64,000 bases of DNA from Bacillus sp. EB106-08-02-XG196 (GCF_013396335.1 NZ_JABWSY010000005.1:62001-126000); one strand, 5' to 3'. Counted from the first letter of the stretch, positions 28,100 through 37,200 are shown. The notes: generated by a model from the sequence alone, not told the origin. Numbers and translations are program-made.

Positions 28100-28978
28100 A
28101 TGGAATTTTTACAACAGCTGGTCAACGGGGTGTCGTTAGGCAGTATTTATGCCTTGATTGCCCTTGGTTACACGATGGTTTACGGAATTGTAAAATTAAT
28201 TAACTTTGCCCATGGAGACGTCTTCATGGTCGGTGCCTTTATCGGCTTTTACTCTATTACGATACTAGACTTGGGATTCTTCCCTTCCCTGCTTATTTCC
28301 ATGGCCGTTTGTGCCATCCTAGGGGTTCTTATTGAAAGAATTGCCTACAAACCTTTGCGTAATGCCACGAGGATTGCGGCTCTTATTACGGCAATTGGGG
28401 TATCATTGTTAATTGAATATGGAGTCATTTATGTCCGCGGTGCCCAGCCTGAAGCATATCCTGGTGACTTAATCCCGGCAACAAGCTTAGATTTCCTAGG
28501 TGTAACGGTAAGCAGTCAGTCGCTGCTAATTTTAGGTACCTCTGTAGTATTAATGATCTTATTACAATTTATCGTTCATAAAACAAAGATTGGAAAAGCC
28601 ATGCGTGCTGTTTCCCATGATATGGATGCGGCAAGATTGATGGGAATTAACGTTAACAATACGATTTCCGCAACATTCGCCATTGGGTCAGCGTTAGCGG
28701 GTGCAGCTGGTGTTGCTTTCGGAATGTATTATACAAAAATTGAACCATTAATGGGAATTATCCCTGGCCTGAAAGCCTTCGTTGCAGCCGTATTAGGCGG
28801 TATTGGAATTATTCCAGGTGCAATGGTTGGCGGTTTGTTATTAGGTGTCATCGAGTCACTGGTAAGTGCAGCAGGCTTCTCACTTTGGCGAGATGGTGTG
28901 GCATTTGTCGTATTGATCTTAATTTTGATTTTCCGTCCAGCCGGTTTATTCGGTAAAAATGTACGGGAAAAAGTGTAA
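28100..28978 (+). CDS. livH: Branched-chain amino acid ABC transporter permease LivH
   Basis: 292 aa membrane protein, about eight hydrophobic segments. Family motifs: GSIYALIALGYTMVYGIVKLINFAHGDV at the N-terminus, the EAA-like loop KAMRAVSHDMDAARLMGINV that contacts the ATPases, and AAVLGGIGIIPGAMVGGLLLG. Forms the import channel with LivM. AGGAGG start signal. Confidence 0.93.
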   Translation: MEFLQQLVNGVSLGSIYALIALGYTMVYGIVKLINFAHGDVFMVGAFIGFYSITILDLGFFPSLLISMAVCAILGVLIERIAYKPLRNATRIAALITAIGVSLLIEYGVIYVRGAQPEAYPGDLIPATSLDFLGVTVSSQSLLILGTSVVLMILLQFIVHKTKIGKAMRAVSHDMDAARLMGINVNNTISATFAIGSALAGAAGVAFGMYYTKIEPLMGIIPGLKAFVAAVLGGIGIIPGAMVGGLLLGVIESLVSAAGFSLWRDGVAFVVLILILIFRPAGLFGKNVREKV

Positions 28979-28992
28979 GGGGGGCTATAGCG

Positions 28993-29946
28993 ATGAATAT
29001 ACTCAAAGGTGCGAAAGGTTTTTGGTCATCAATCGTTTTAGCCATTGTTTTTGGTGTTGTGATGCAATTTTTAATTACCGGAGAAATAATTAACTTTTTC
29101 TATGTGAACACGCTATACTTTATTGGGATTAATATTATTCTTGCTGCCAGCTTACATTTGATTATTGGAATTACTGGACAGTTTTCGATTGGACATGCAG
29201 GCTTCCTGGCTGTGGGTGCATATGCCTCTGCCATTATTACAATGAAATTAGAACTTCCCTTCTCTCTTGGTCTATTAGCGGGAGGAGTAGCAGCTGCGAT
29301 TGCAGGCTTAATTATTGGAATTCCTACACTTCGGCTAAAAGGAGATTATCTAGCGATTGCCACACTTGGGTTTGGTGAAATTGTCCGGATTGTCTTTTTA
29401 AATATTGAATATGTTGGCGGAGCAAGCGGGATGACCGTTACCCAGCTTACGACTTGGCCATGGCTATTTGGAAGTATCCTTCTAACACTTCTTGTCATCA
29501 GAAACTTTACCAATTCAACTCATGGACGAGCCTGTATTTCTGTCAGAGAAAATGAAATTGCAGCGGACGCCATGGGGATTAACACAACTTACTATAAGGT
29601 GGTCGCGTTTGCCATCGGAGCCTTTTTTGCTGGTGTCGCAGGTGCTTTATATGCACATAACTTTTTCATTATCCAGCCGACAAACTTCGGTTTCTTAAAA
29701 TCGTTTGATATCTTAATCTTTGTGGTTCTTGGCGGGTTAGGAAGTATGTCTGGTGCGGTACTGGCTGCGATTCTCCTAACAATCGTTTCGACATACTTGC
29801 AAAGCTTTCCTGAATTACGAATGATTATTTATAGCTTAGTATTGGTACTGATGATGCTTTACCGTCCACAGGGAATTATGGGAACAAGAGAATTGACCTC
29901 ATTCTTTAAGTTTGGCAAGTCTGCAAAAGGAGGAGTCAACTCATGA
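28993..29946 (+). CDS. livM: Branched-chain amino acid ABC transporter permease LivM
   Basis: 317 aa, second channel subunit. GQFSIGHAGFLAVGAYASA, the coupling loop RACISVRENEIAADAMGINTTYYK, and VLGGLGSMSGAVLAAILLT are all characteristic. Its TGA overlaps the livG ATG (ATGA), showing translational coupling. Starts 15 bases after livH with a GGGGGG-rich ribosome site. Confidence 0.93.
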   Translation: MNILKGAKGFWSSIVLAIVFGVVMQFLITGEIINFFYVNTLYFIGINIILAASLHLIIGITGQFSIGHAGFLAVGAYASAIITMKLELPFSLGLLAGGVAAAIAGLIIGIPTLRLKGDYLAIATLGFGEIVRIVFLNIEYVGGASGMTVTQLTTWPWLFGSILLTLLVIRNFTNSTHGRACISVRENEIAADAMGINTTYYKVVAFAIGAFFAGVAGALYAHNFFIIQPTNFGFLKSFDILIFVVLGGLGSMSGAVLAAILLTIVSTYLQSFPELRMIIYSLVLVLMMLYRPQGIMGTRELTSFFKFGKSAKGGVNS

Positions 29947-30722
29947 AAGTAAACACCCCGTTGCTTAAAGTAAATAATGCAGGTATCCGTTTTGGCGGAT
30001 TAAAGGCTGTTTCAGATGTGAATCTCGAATTGAAGCAAGGCGAATTAGTAGGGTTGATTGGACCAAATGGTGCCGGAAAAACGACCTTTTTCAACCTGTT
30101 AACTGGGGTATATGTACCTACAGAAGGCAGTATTGAATTAGACGGAGATAAATTAAATGGTTTAGCACCCTATAAGATTACCAAAAAAGGAATAAGCAGA
30201 ACCTTTCAAAACATTCGGTTGTTTAGTGAATTGTCTGTGCTTGATAATGTTAAGGTGGCTTACCACTCATTGGCAAAGCATTCGATCATGAGTTCAATCT
30301 TCCGCCTCCCTAAGCACTTTTCAGAAGAAAAGTATATGGAAGAAAAGGCAATTGAATTTTTGAAGATTTTTAATTTAGATAATGTCATGCATGAGACGGC
30401 AAAGAATCTCCCGTACGGTCAGCAGCGCCGTCTAGAGATTGCGAGAGCGCTCGCGGCCAATCCCAAGCTTTTGCTGCTGGACGAACCTGCAGCGGGTATG
30501 AATCCACAGGAAACAGAAGAATTAATGAATTTAATTGCGTTAATTCGTAAAAGGTTTGATTTAACAATCCTTTTAATTGAGCATGACATGCTCCTTGTAA
30601 TGGGTGTATGTGAGCGAATTTATGTACTAGACCACGGTCAGCTTATTGCAGATGGGACTCCTGAACAAATCAGAAATAATCCAAAAGTCATCGAAGCGTA
30701 TCTTGGGGAGGAGGTTTCGTAA
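29943..30722 (+). CDS. livG: Branched-chain amino acid ABC transporter ATPase LivG
   Basis: 259 aa. Walker A GPNGAGKTT, the LivG-specific GISRTFQNIRLF in the Q-loop region, signature LPYGQQRRLEIARAL, Walker B LLLDEPAAGMNP and H-loop LIEHDMLLVMGVCERI. LPYGQQ is the usual signature for this subfamily. Stop and the livF start share one base (TAATG). Confidence 0.94.
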   Translation: MKVNTPLLKVNNAGIRFGGLKAVSDVNLELKQGELVGLIGPNGAGKTTFFNLLTGVYVPTEGSIELDGDKLNGLAPYKITKKGISRTFQNIRLFSELSVLDNVKVAYHSLAKHSIMSSIFRLPKHFSEEKYMEEKAIEFLKIFNLDNVMHETAKNLPYGQQRRLEIARALAANPKLLLLDEPAAGMNPQETEELMNLIALIRKRFDLTILLIEHDMLLVMGVCERIYVLDHGQLIADGTPEQIRNNPKVIEAYLGEEVS

Positions 30723-31429
30723 TGCTGAAAATTGAGGATATCAACGTGTACTATGGTAATATTCATGCCTTAAAGGGCGTTTCTCTTGATATTAATGAAG
30801 GGGAAATCGTTACCTTAATTGGAGCGAATGGCGCGGGGAAAAGTACGCTGTTAAAAACGATTTCCGGGTTACTTAAACCAAAGAACGGAAATATCTTGTT
30901 TGAAGGTCAATCCATTTCAGGTAAGGTAGCTCAGTCCATCGTGAAACAAGGACTTTCCCATGTTCCTGAAGGTCGTCGTGTGTTTGCCAACATGTCTGTA
31001 GAAGAGAATCTTGAATTAGGAGCTTATTTACGGAAGGATAAGCAAGGGATTAAGGAGGACTTTGAAAAGGTTTATAACCTTTTCCCTCGTCTTCTCGAAC
31101 GGCGTAAGCAGCTGTCTGGTACGTTATCAGGCGGTGAGCAGCAAATGCTGGCAATGGGCAGAGCCTTGATGGCTCGGCCGAAGCTCTTACTATTGGACGA
31201 ACCCTCCATGGGGCTGGCACCACTTTTAGTTAAGACGATTTTTCGGATTATCGAAGAAATCAATCAGTCAGGCACTACGATTCTGTTGGTTGAGCAAAAT
31301 GCAAACATGGCGTTATCCATCGCTGACCGCGCCTATGTAATCGAGACCGGAAAAATCGTGATCTCAGGCTCTTCTGAGGAGTTAAACCAAAGCGACCAAA
31401 TACGAATGGCCTACCTGGGCGGCCATTAA
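30722..31429 (+). CDS. livF: Branched-chain amino acid ABC transporter ATPase LivF
   Basis: 235 aa. Begins MLKIEDINVYYGNIHALKGVSL; Walker A GANGAGKST, LivF-type HVPEGRRVFANMSVEENL, signature LSGGEQQMLAMGRALM, Walker B LLLDEPSMGLAPL, H-loop LVEQNANMAL (Gln after Glu, as usual in LivF). Last gene of the importer operon, terminator follows. Confidence 0.94.
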   Translation: MLKIEDINVYYGNIHALKGVSLDINEGEIVTLIGANGAGKSTLLKTISGLLKPKNGNILFEGQSISGKVAQSIVKQGLSHVPEGRRVFANMSVEENLELGAYLRKDKQGIKEDFEKVYNLFPRLLERRKQLSGTLSGGEQQMLAMGRALMARPKLLLLDEPSMGLAPLLVKTIFRIIEEINQSGTTILLVEQNANMALSIADRAYVIETGKIVISGSSEELNQSDQIRMAYLGGH

Positions 31430-31436
31430 TAGAAGG

Positions 31437-31474
31437 AAAAAGGCGTGTGAGTTTAAATTCACACGTCTTTTTGC
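31437..31474 (+). terminator. Terminator of the liv operon
   Basis: Arms AAAGGCGTGTGA / TCACACGTCTTT (one G-T pair) with an 8-base loop and T run; also placed to serve the convergent radical SAM gene. Confidence 0.85.
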
Positions 31475-31485
31475 GGATTATGGAA

Positions 31486-31507
31486 AACACTCTCGGATAG
31501 CAGAAAC
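31486..31507. repeat. Single stray copy of the 20-bp repeat family
   Basis: Reads acactctcggatagcagaaac, matching the degenerate units at 59930-60050 (actctcggat core) and, more loosely, the 20-bp array unit at 16341-16880. Confidence 0.6.
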
Positions 31508-31513
31508 ATTCTC

Positions 31514-33322
31514 TTACATTTTTGCCTTTTGTTGTTCAGTTTCTAGTTTAAATTGATGGCGAAGCTTTGGTTGTAAGGAATGTTTGATTTTTATTACATA
31601 CTCTTCATAGAGCTGCTCTAAACCAACTAATGCAAGGGAGAAAAAGTTCGCATAATTCTTTTGGACTTCCCACTTTAACTCGTTCTTACCGCAAATACTA
31701 TATTTATTTAACTCTTCAATTTCCTTCTGAATTAAATCCAATTCCGCCTTCTGCTCTTCTTCAGGCAGCGAAAGAACATAATCAATTTTTTCAATATAGG
31801 CTTGTGATTTTTCAATTTTGCCTTTGATTTCCTCGTAGCCAGCTTGATCAATTAGACCGTATTTTGATTTAAACACATTTAATTTTTGAGCAGAATCATA
31901 GGTAGATCTTACGATATCATCACGTGTCATTTGTGTCGTTTCATAGCTGAGCATATGCTTCCAGGATGGCTGGGTAATCGCCTTGCGGTGGTCCTCAAGG
32001 GTATGACAGAATTTCTTAAAGCCATGAAGCTCTGGATTTTCAAATGCCGGGCTTGCAGGGTCAAGGAACGGTGCAAGCGGAGCCACAAAGTAGAAAAGTC
32101 TAGGGTCTTGATTGCAGGCAAGGTGGATTTCCTCACAAAAATCAATATTTTCAATGGCACTTTGATAGGTTTGACTAGGAATACCTGTCATAAAGAACAA
32201 GTCTATTTTTTTAGCACCATGCTTTAAGGCAAAGTTAAGCGTTTCGATTACTTTAGGGTTGGTACAATTGAATTTTCCATTATAACGTCTAATTTTTTCA
32301 TCATGAGTTTCCAGGGTAATCTCAATACTGTATTTAGAACAGCTGTCATTCATCATTTGGAAAAACTCTTCGCCGGCGTATTGGAATAATTCAAAGACGA
32401 TTTCATTTTTAAGATTAAGCTGCTTAAGACGGCTAAAGAACTCTTTTACATATTCACGGCCGCCTTGCCTTAGATCATGCAGAATAAAGATTGGTGCACG
32501 GCTAAAGCGTGAAATAAACTGAATGTCATCAATAAGCTTTTCTGGTGAACGCAGTGCTAGAGAGCTTCTTCCACAGTTTTGATCATAGGCATCCTTTGAA
32601 CCGCCGCAGATGAGACAGTTTTGCGAACAGCCTCTTGCTGTTAGTAACGCAGTGTTGGGATATTCAAGCCAGCCCTTGTATGGCAGTGGATCCAGGAAGT
32701 TGCGATATTTAAACACGGATCGGACTGTATAGCGATAGCCTGGTACGTCAAGATCATCTAAATCCTTTGGTACGTAAGTAATAGGATTATAGCCAATTTC
32801 GCTGCCTTTTTTCCAGGTCAAGTTTGGAATGTCAGCATAATGAGTATTTCCGAGTTCTAATTTATTCATTAAGAGAAGCATAAGCTTTTCTGTTGAGTCC
32901 CCGCGCATAACGAAATCAATAAATGGATAATCAATTAGCTCTTTATGATAATAGGTAGCGGATAAGCCTCCAAAAATCATCGGTGTATCAGGGTGCATTT
33001 TTTTAACAATTTTAGCTAATTCAATACTGCCGTGTGCATGTGGCAGCCAGTGCAGGTCAATTCCGAAGGCACGTGTATTGATTTTTTTAAGCTTCTTTTC
33101 TACATCGAATTTCTCACTCATCAGCATCCGGTTGGCAATGTTGATAATTTTAACGCGAAGTCCATACCGTTCTAAATAGTCAGCAATACTTGTTAATCCA
33201 ATGGGATACATTTCAAATACTGGTGATGACGGTACTACATCGCTTATGGGTCCTGCAAGCAGGGAATTTTTTCGAAAGTCATAAACACTTGGTGCGTGTA
33301 AAAGGACTAAATCATACTTCAT
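31514..33322 (-). CDS. B12-binding-domain radical SAM protein
   Basis: 602 aa. An N-terminal cobalamin-binding-like region (about 40-150, with FGIDLHWLPHAHGSIELAKIVK and PMIFGGLSATYY) precedes a radical SAM core with the cluster motif CSQNCLIC (CX3CX2C) near residue 230, followed by GGSKDAYDQNCGR. A helical C-terminal region of about 180 residues has no motif I recognise. Related proteins have been grouped as a Ta0216-like family; the reaction is unknown. The GTG at 33331 abuts the ribosome site; ATG 33322 has AAGGGTGG 7 bases upstream and is preferred. Monocistronic, nothing nearby suggests a substrate. Confidence 0.8.
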   Translation of the reverse strand: MKYDLVLLHAPSVYDFRKNSLLAGPISDVVPSSPVFEMYPIGLTSIADYLERYGLRVKIINIANRMLMSEKFDVEKKLKKINTRAFGIDLHWLPHAHGSIELAKIVKKMHPDTPMIFGGLSATYYHKELIDYPFIDFVMRGDSTEKLMLLLMNKLELGNTHYADIPNLTWKKGSEIGYNPITYVPKDLDDLDVPGYRYTVRSVFKYRNFLDPLPYKGWLEYPNTALLTARGCSQNCLICGGSKDAYDQNCGRSSLALRSPEKLIDDIQFISRFSRAPIFILHDLRQGGREYVKEFFSRLKQLNLKNEIVFELFQYAGEEFFQMMNDSCSKYSIEITLETHDEKIRRYNGKFNCTNPKVIETLNFALKHGAKKIDLFFMTGIPSQTYQSAIENIDFCEEIHLACNQDPRLFYFVAPLAPFLDPASPAFENPELHGFKKFCHTLEDHRKAITQPSWKHMLSYETTQMTRDDIVRSTYDSAQKLNVFKSKYGLIDQAGYEEIKGKIEKSQAYIEKIDYVLSLPEEEQKAELDLIQKEIEELNKYSICGKNELKWEVQKNYANFFSLALVGLEQLYEEYVIKIKHSLQPKLRHQFKLETEQQKAKM

Positions 33323-33617
33323 ATAAGCCACCCTTTTCTATTTTAAATATATATAGTAATTATTGTGAAGAAGTTCACATGATTTCTTTGTATTAACTGT
33401 GACTAAGGGATTAACCTGATAAATGGTTTCCTCATTCACAACTGTAAGTATTTTCTAGCTACCTTTATTTTACTATAATGATGGATTTATAGAGTGACAA
33501 ACGGGTGACAACAATGTGGAGATTAGGTGTATGGTTGGGCTTTATAGAGTATGGCTGACCACTCACCATGTTAGGCAGAAAACATATAGTAGAGGGAAAA
33601 CATATTAAAGGAGGAAT

Positions 33618-34022
33618 ATGCCCTTGTATTATTATGGTTATGAAATGCCCTATATCCCTTCACGGTTTGGCGGTGGACAGCAGCCTGGATTCCCTCCCCC
33701 TGGATTCCAGCCCCCTCCATTTGGTGGTGGACAGCAAGGTTTCCCGCCGTTTGGAGGAGGACAACAACAAGATGGACCGCCATCTTCACCGCCACCATCC
33801 TACACGCCACAAGAATCACCCTCTTTATACGCTGTTGACCCTGGAGCGATCAGAGGATGCCTTTACCGCTATACCTATATTTGGCTGAACAGTGGCAGTA
33901 GTTTCTGGTTTTATCCAACATATGTTGGAAGAGATTCAGTTGCCGGGTATCGTTGGAGAAACTTCCGCTGGGTATATTATGGAACCGATCTAAGAAGAAT
34001 TCGATCATTTAGATGCTCATAG
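33618..34022 (+). CDS. Gly/Pro/Gln-rich small protein, possible coat or surface protein
   Basis: 134 aa. Residues ~18-68 are a low-complexity segment with repeats of FGGGQQ and GFPPPGF / GFPPFGG; the C-terminal half is compact and rich in Tyr and Trp (CLYRYTYIWLN, SFWFYPTYVGRDSVAGYRWRNFRW). The mix resembles the Q/G/P-rich head of GerQ-type coat proteins. No signal peptide. ATG lies only 3 bases from AAAGGAGG, so the TTG two codons on (33624) may be the real start. Function not known; spore coat is a guess. Confidence 0.6.
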   Translation: MPLYYYGYEMPYIPSRFGGGQQPGFPPPGFQPPPFGGGQQGFPPFGGGQQQDGPPSSPPPSYTPQESPSLYAVDPGAIRGCLYRYTYIWLNSGSSFWFYPTYVGRDSVAGYRWRNFRWVYYGTDLRRIRSFRCS

Positions 34023-34030
34023 ATCTATAA

Positions 34031-34068
34031 ATGGGGTAGTAAACCGTATGGTTCGTTACCCTATTTTT
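34031..34068 (+). terminator. Terminator after the Gly/Pro/Gln-rich gene
   Basis: ATGGGGTAGTAAACC pairs with GGTTCGTTACCCTAT apart from an internal mismatch, loop GTAT, then T run. Confidence 0.75.
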
Positions 34069-34123
34069 ATTATTTTGCGCGTGAAATTGGTATAATCATT
34101 GTAAAAAATAAAGGATGAGGAAA

Positions 34124-34600
34124 ATGGCTAAGGTGAAAACAAACGCCATTCGGATTCTCGATGCAAAGAAGATGGCCTATGAGGTGCTTACATACGATAA
34201 TCTGGATGGAAAAATCGATGGGGTGTCAGTAGCTGGAAAAATTGGAAGAGACCCAAAGGAAGTATATAAGACACTGGTGGCGCAAGGAGCAAGTAAAAGT
34301 ATCTATGTTTATGTGATACCGGTTGAGTCGGAATTAGACTTAAAAAAGGCTGCAAAGGCCGCGGGGGAAAAGAATGTCGAGATGATCCCTGTTAAGGACA
34401 TTCTGAAATGGACAGGGTATATCCGCGGAGGCTGCTCCCCAATTGGCATGAAAAAGGAATATAAGACATTTTTAGACGAAAGTTGTTTAGAGCTTGAGCG
34501 AATGGTGGTCAGTGCTGGGAAAATAGGCGTTCAAATCGTCATTGATCCAAAAATGTTAGTAGATCTGACAAGGGCTGAAACACCTGATGTTAGAAAATAA
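34124..34600 (+). CDS. ybaK: YbaK/EbsC-type Cys-tRNA(Pro) deacylase
   Basis: 158 aa editing enzyme that hydrolyses Cys-tRNAPro made in error by prolyl-tRNA synthetase. Family motifs: catalytic Lys region PKEVYKTLVAQG, AAGEKNVEMIP, TGYIRGGCSPIGMKK with the conserved GxxSP-like loop, and VSAGKIGVQI. An in-frame ATG at 34115 exists but ATG 34124 is better placed behind AAGGA. Monocistronic. Confidence 0.92.
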   Translation: MAKVKTNAIRILDAKKMAYEVLTYDNLDGKIDGVSVAGKIGRDPKEVYKTLVAQGASKSIYVYVIPVESELDLKKAAKAAGEKNVEMIPVKDILKWTGYIRGGCSPIGMKKEYKTFLDESCLELERMVVSAGKIGVQIVIDPKMLVDLTRAETPDVRK

Positions 34601-34651
34601 TTTAATAGGCATTCACCTATAAAACTGGCATTGCATAGGATATGGAGAAAT

Positions 34652-34720
34652 GAAAAGCGGAAGCGCCTTGAACAGGGAAAAATGCAGTTCAATTTTTCCT
34701 AGGCGCTGCAGCTAGACAAT
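34652..34720 (+). repeat. Interspersed GAGCTAGACAA-type hairpin element, long copy
   Basis: Left arm gaaaagcggaagcgccttg, insert agggaaaaatgcagttc then aatttttcct, right arm aggcgctgcagctagacaat. AGGGAAAAATG/AATTTTTCCT and AGCGCC/GGCGCT pair, giving a long hairpin. Nearly identical in insert to the copy at 61507-61574. Confidence 0.85.
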
Positions 34721-34758
34721 TTAAACTACGCTATGTCACGTAAAGGAGAGTGTTCAGT

Positions 34759-35871
34759 GTGGCAGGTAAGATAAAAAATTATTTTGCAGGCGGGAATACC
34801 GCTAAAGGATTCCATAGCCTGTATGATTCAAATCTTCAAGGACTCGAACGGATCTATATTCTTAAAGGCGGTCCTGGGACAGGAAAATCCTCACTGATGA
34901 AAAAAATAGGCAATGAATGGGTCGATAAAGGATATGATATTGAATACTTACATTGCTCATCAGATAATCATTCCATTGATGGTGTCATCATCCGCGCCTT
35001 AAAGGTAGGAATCGTTGATGGGACAGCTCCACATGTCATCGAACCCAAGGCACCAGGTGCAGTAGAACAGTATATCAATTTGGGTGAGGCATGGGACGCA
35101 AAAGCGCTTGCCGCTGAGAAAAAGAACATTGAGCGCTTAACAAAACAAATTAGTGCTTCCTTTCATTTAGCTTACTCAACCTTTAAACAGGCATTAGATG
35201 TACATGATGATTGGGAGAAAATTTATATTGAAAATATGGATTTTGAAAAAGCAGACCAGCTGACCAATAAATTAATTCAATCGTTTTTTGGTAAGTTAAA
35301 AATAAATAAGCAATCCGATATCCGCCATCGATTCCTTGGGGCAGCGACACCAATTGGTGCAGTCGATTTTGTTCCGAATTTAACAGAGGATATTGAAAAG
35401 CGTTATTTTATTAAAGGACGTCCTGGTTCTGGAAAATCGACTATGTTAAAGAAATTAGCAGCTGCTGCAGAAGCTAGAGGGATTGATATAGAGGTTTTTC
35501 ACTGCGGATTTGACCCGAATAGTCTGGATATGGTTATTTTTAGAGAGCTGGGCATTGCCATCTTTGACAGTACAGCACCACACGAGTATTTCCCAAGCCG
35601 TGCCGGCGATGAAATTATCGATATGTATGAACTTCTGATTACTCCGGGAACAGATGAAATCTATGAAGATCAAATTAAACCTATTGCGGCAAGCTATAAA
35701 AGTAAAATGAAGGAAGCGATCTCTTATTTAGCGCGAGCAAAAGAACTTCATGATAAGCTTGAAGCGATATACGTCCCAGCAATGGATTTTTCTGTGGTTG
35801 AAGATATTAAGAATAGGATTGCAGAAGAAATTAGGGAATTAGAATTAAACAATATTGTCAACACTCAGTAG
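34759..35871 (+). CDS. Duplicated P-loop ATPase of unknown function (PRK06851 type)
   Basis: 370 aa made of two tandem P-loop domains: first Walker A GGPGTGKSS (~residue 38), second GRPGSGKST (~residue 222). Each half repeats the same plan: HCSSDNHSIDGVIIRALKVGIVDGTAPHVIEPK in the first and HCGFDPNSLDMVIFRELGIAIFDSTAPHEYFPS in the second. That internal duplication suggests an intramolecular two-site nucleotide-binding protein. GTG 34750 abuts the ribosome site, so GTG 34759 (AAAGGAG 10 bases upstream) is chosen. Widespread in spore formers, without known role. Confidence 0.8.
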   Translation: MAGKIKNYFAGGNTAKGFHSLYDSNLQGLERIYILKGGPGTGKSSLMKKIGNEWVDKGYDIEYLHCSSDNHSIDGVIIRALKVGIVDGTAPHVIEPKAPGAVEQYINLGEAWDAKALAAEKKNIERLTKQISASFHLAYSTFKQALDVHDDWEKIYIENMDFEKADQLTNKLIQSFFGKLKINKQSDIRHRFLGAATPIGAVDFVPNLTEDIEKRYFIKGRPGSGKSTMLKKLAAAAEARGIDIEVFHCGFDPNSLDMVIFRELGIAIFDSTAPHEYFPSRAGDEIIDMYELLITPGTDEIYEDQIKPIAASYKSKMKEAISYLARAKELHDKLEAIYVPAMDFSVVEDIKNRIAEEIRELELNNIVNTQ

Positions 35872-35888
35872 GAAAAGAGCAATTTATC

Positions 35889-35917
35889 AACTGTCTCACA
35901 TCGGGACAGTTTTTTTG
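35889..35917 (+). terminator. Terminator after the duplicated P-loop ATPase
   Basis: AACTGTC / GACAGTT stem with an 8-10-base loop and seven T. Confidence 0.8.
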
Positions 35918-35986
35918 TGATACTTATGTGCTGGCTGGGAAAGATAACGGTATGTTCTTTAACAAACGATTAGGGAGATGTTTACC

Positions 35987-36190
35987 GTGAAAAATGACCC
36001 GAATTCAGCAAATGATACTGTAGAAGCGAATATTGAAATAAATAGACAATTGGAAGATGGAAAGGTCCATGCCCCCGTTGAGGCACAATCAGAAGCAGAA
36101 AGAGCCAACATAGATTTACAAAATCAGTTCAATAATGAAGGAAATAAAGACATACGTACTTCACCTGCAGCCATTTCCACCCCTCAATAG
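35987..36190 (+). CDS. Small hydrophilic protein, unknown
   Basis: 67 aa, highly polar and acidic (KNDPNSANDTVEANIEINRQ; AERANIDLQNQFNNEGNKD), no membrane segment. The ATG at 35978 abuts the ribosome site; GTG 35987 has TAGGGAG 9 bases upstream and is chosen. Strong own terminator downstream. The lack of order-promoting residues suggests a flexible protein, perhaps made in sporulation like its convergent neighbour, but this is context only. Confidence 0.55.
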   Translation: MKNDPNSANDTVEANIEINRQLEDGKVHAPVEAQSEAERANIDLQNQFNNEGNKDIRTSPAAISTPQ

Positions 36191-36199
36191 ATGAAAGCA

Positions 36200-36237
36200 A
36201 AGTCGGCCTCCCAATGTGGAAAGCCGACTTCTTTTCT
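36200..36237. terminator. Terminator between two small convergent genes
   Basis: AAGTCGGC / GCCGACTT stem around a 15-base loop, followed by CTTTT; it ends at the stop of the minus-strand gene. Confidence 0.75.
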
Positions 36238-36388
36238 ATTGGGGATTGGTTTTGCTTTGCTGGCTTTTATTTCGCTTATTGCCCTTGCTGTTATCTCCGC
36301 TGACAAATTCACTAGCGAATTCAGCCTCTGCATGGCCTGCCTGAGGTGAATTTTGGTTTTTACTGCCTTTATTAACCTTTTTCGTCAT
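36236..36388 (-). CDS. Gamma-type small acid-soluble spore protein-like peptide
   Basis: 50 aa: MTKKVNKGSKNQNSPQAGHA followed by EAEFASEFVSGDNSKGNKRN and an Asn/Gln/Lys-rich tail. The segment AEFASE within a Gln/Asn/Lys-rich, Cys-free peptide recalls the TEFASET repeat of gamma-SASP (SspE), here in a single copy and so shorter than SspE. Longer upstream frame is rejected because AAAGGAGAGG sits just before this ATG. If correct it would be an amino acid reserve in the spore core. Confidence 0.55.
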   Translation of the reverse strand: MTKKVNKGSKNQNSPQAGHAEAEFASEFVSGDNSKGNKRNKSQQSKTNPQ

Positions 36389-36534
36389 AAAATCCTCTCC
36401 TTTCATCCTTTGGTACAGTTTAGTTTGGCATTTAGGGCAGTCATTATGCATTTTAATAGAGGGTATTGTGTGGGTTTATAGAATTATTAAAAGAGCTAAA
36501 ATAGCACTATAGTGATTTTTCAGGAGTGAGAATT

Positions 36535-37200
36535 TTGAAAAATGATGTAGAAAAACTAACCGCTTTGCTTGAAGAGCATCGAAATGCTGATAATGCCGGA
36601 CCCATGAAAAAATATATGAAGGATCACTTCCCTTTCTTAGGGATTAAGTCACCGTTACGAAAAGAGCTGGAAAAGCAATTTTTTAAAGAGACAGGAATAC
36701 TGAAAGAGGAATTTAACAAGGATTTCGTAGAAGGTCTTTGGGAAAAGGATGAAAGGGAATATCACTATACAGCCATTACATATATGGGGAAGTTCATAAA
36801 GAAACTTCCAAGAGATGTGATTTCCTTCTTTGAAACATTAATTATAACTAAATCCTGGTGGGATAGTGTGGATTCAATTGCTCCTCTAGTGGGAGAGCTT
36901 GCTCGAAAATATCCTGAGCTAGTCGAAGAGACCATTAATCAATGGTCAGTACATGATAACCTTTGGCTGCGGAGAGCCTCGATTCTCTTTCAATTAAAAT
37001 ATAAGAATGAAACGAATGAAGCACTTCTCTATGAATACATGGTGAAGAATGCCGAGAGTAAAGAATTCTTCATTCAAAAAGCGATTGGCTGGGCTTTAAG
37101 AGAATACTCCAAAACAAACCCTGAGTCCGTTAAGGCGTTTATTGAGGGAAATCAGCTGGCACCGTTAAGTATCAGAGAAGGAAGCAAGTATCTTTCCTGA
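36535..37200 (+). CDS. DNA alkylation repair protein, AlkD-like HEAT-repeat glycosylase
   Basis: 221 aa all-helical protein. Motifs GIKSPLRKELEK, SWWDSVDSIAPLVGELARKYPEL and NLWLRRASILFQLKYK, then FFIQKAIGWALREYSKTNPE, match AlkD/COG4912, which removes bulky or charged N3/N7-alkylated bases; the W and D of SWWDSVD line the active cleft. TTG 36535 (8 bases after AGGAG) is preferred over GTG 36526. Monocistronic. Confidence 0.9.
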   Translation: MKNDVEKLTALLEEHRNADNAGPMKKYMKDHFPFLGIKSPLRKELEKQFFKETGILKEEFNKDFVEGLWEKDEREYHYTAITYMGKFIKKLPRDVISFFETLIITKSWWDSVDSIAPLVGELARKYPELVEETINQWSVHDNLWLRRASILFQLKYKNETNEALLYEYMVKNAESKEFFIQKAIGWALREYSKTNPESVKAFIEGNQLAPLSIREGSKYLS

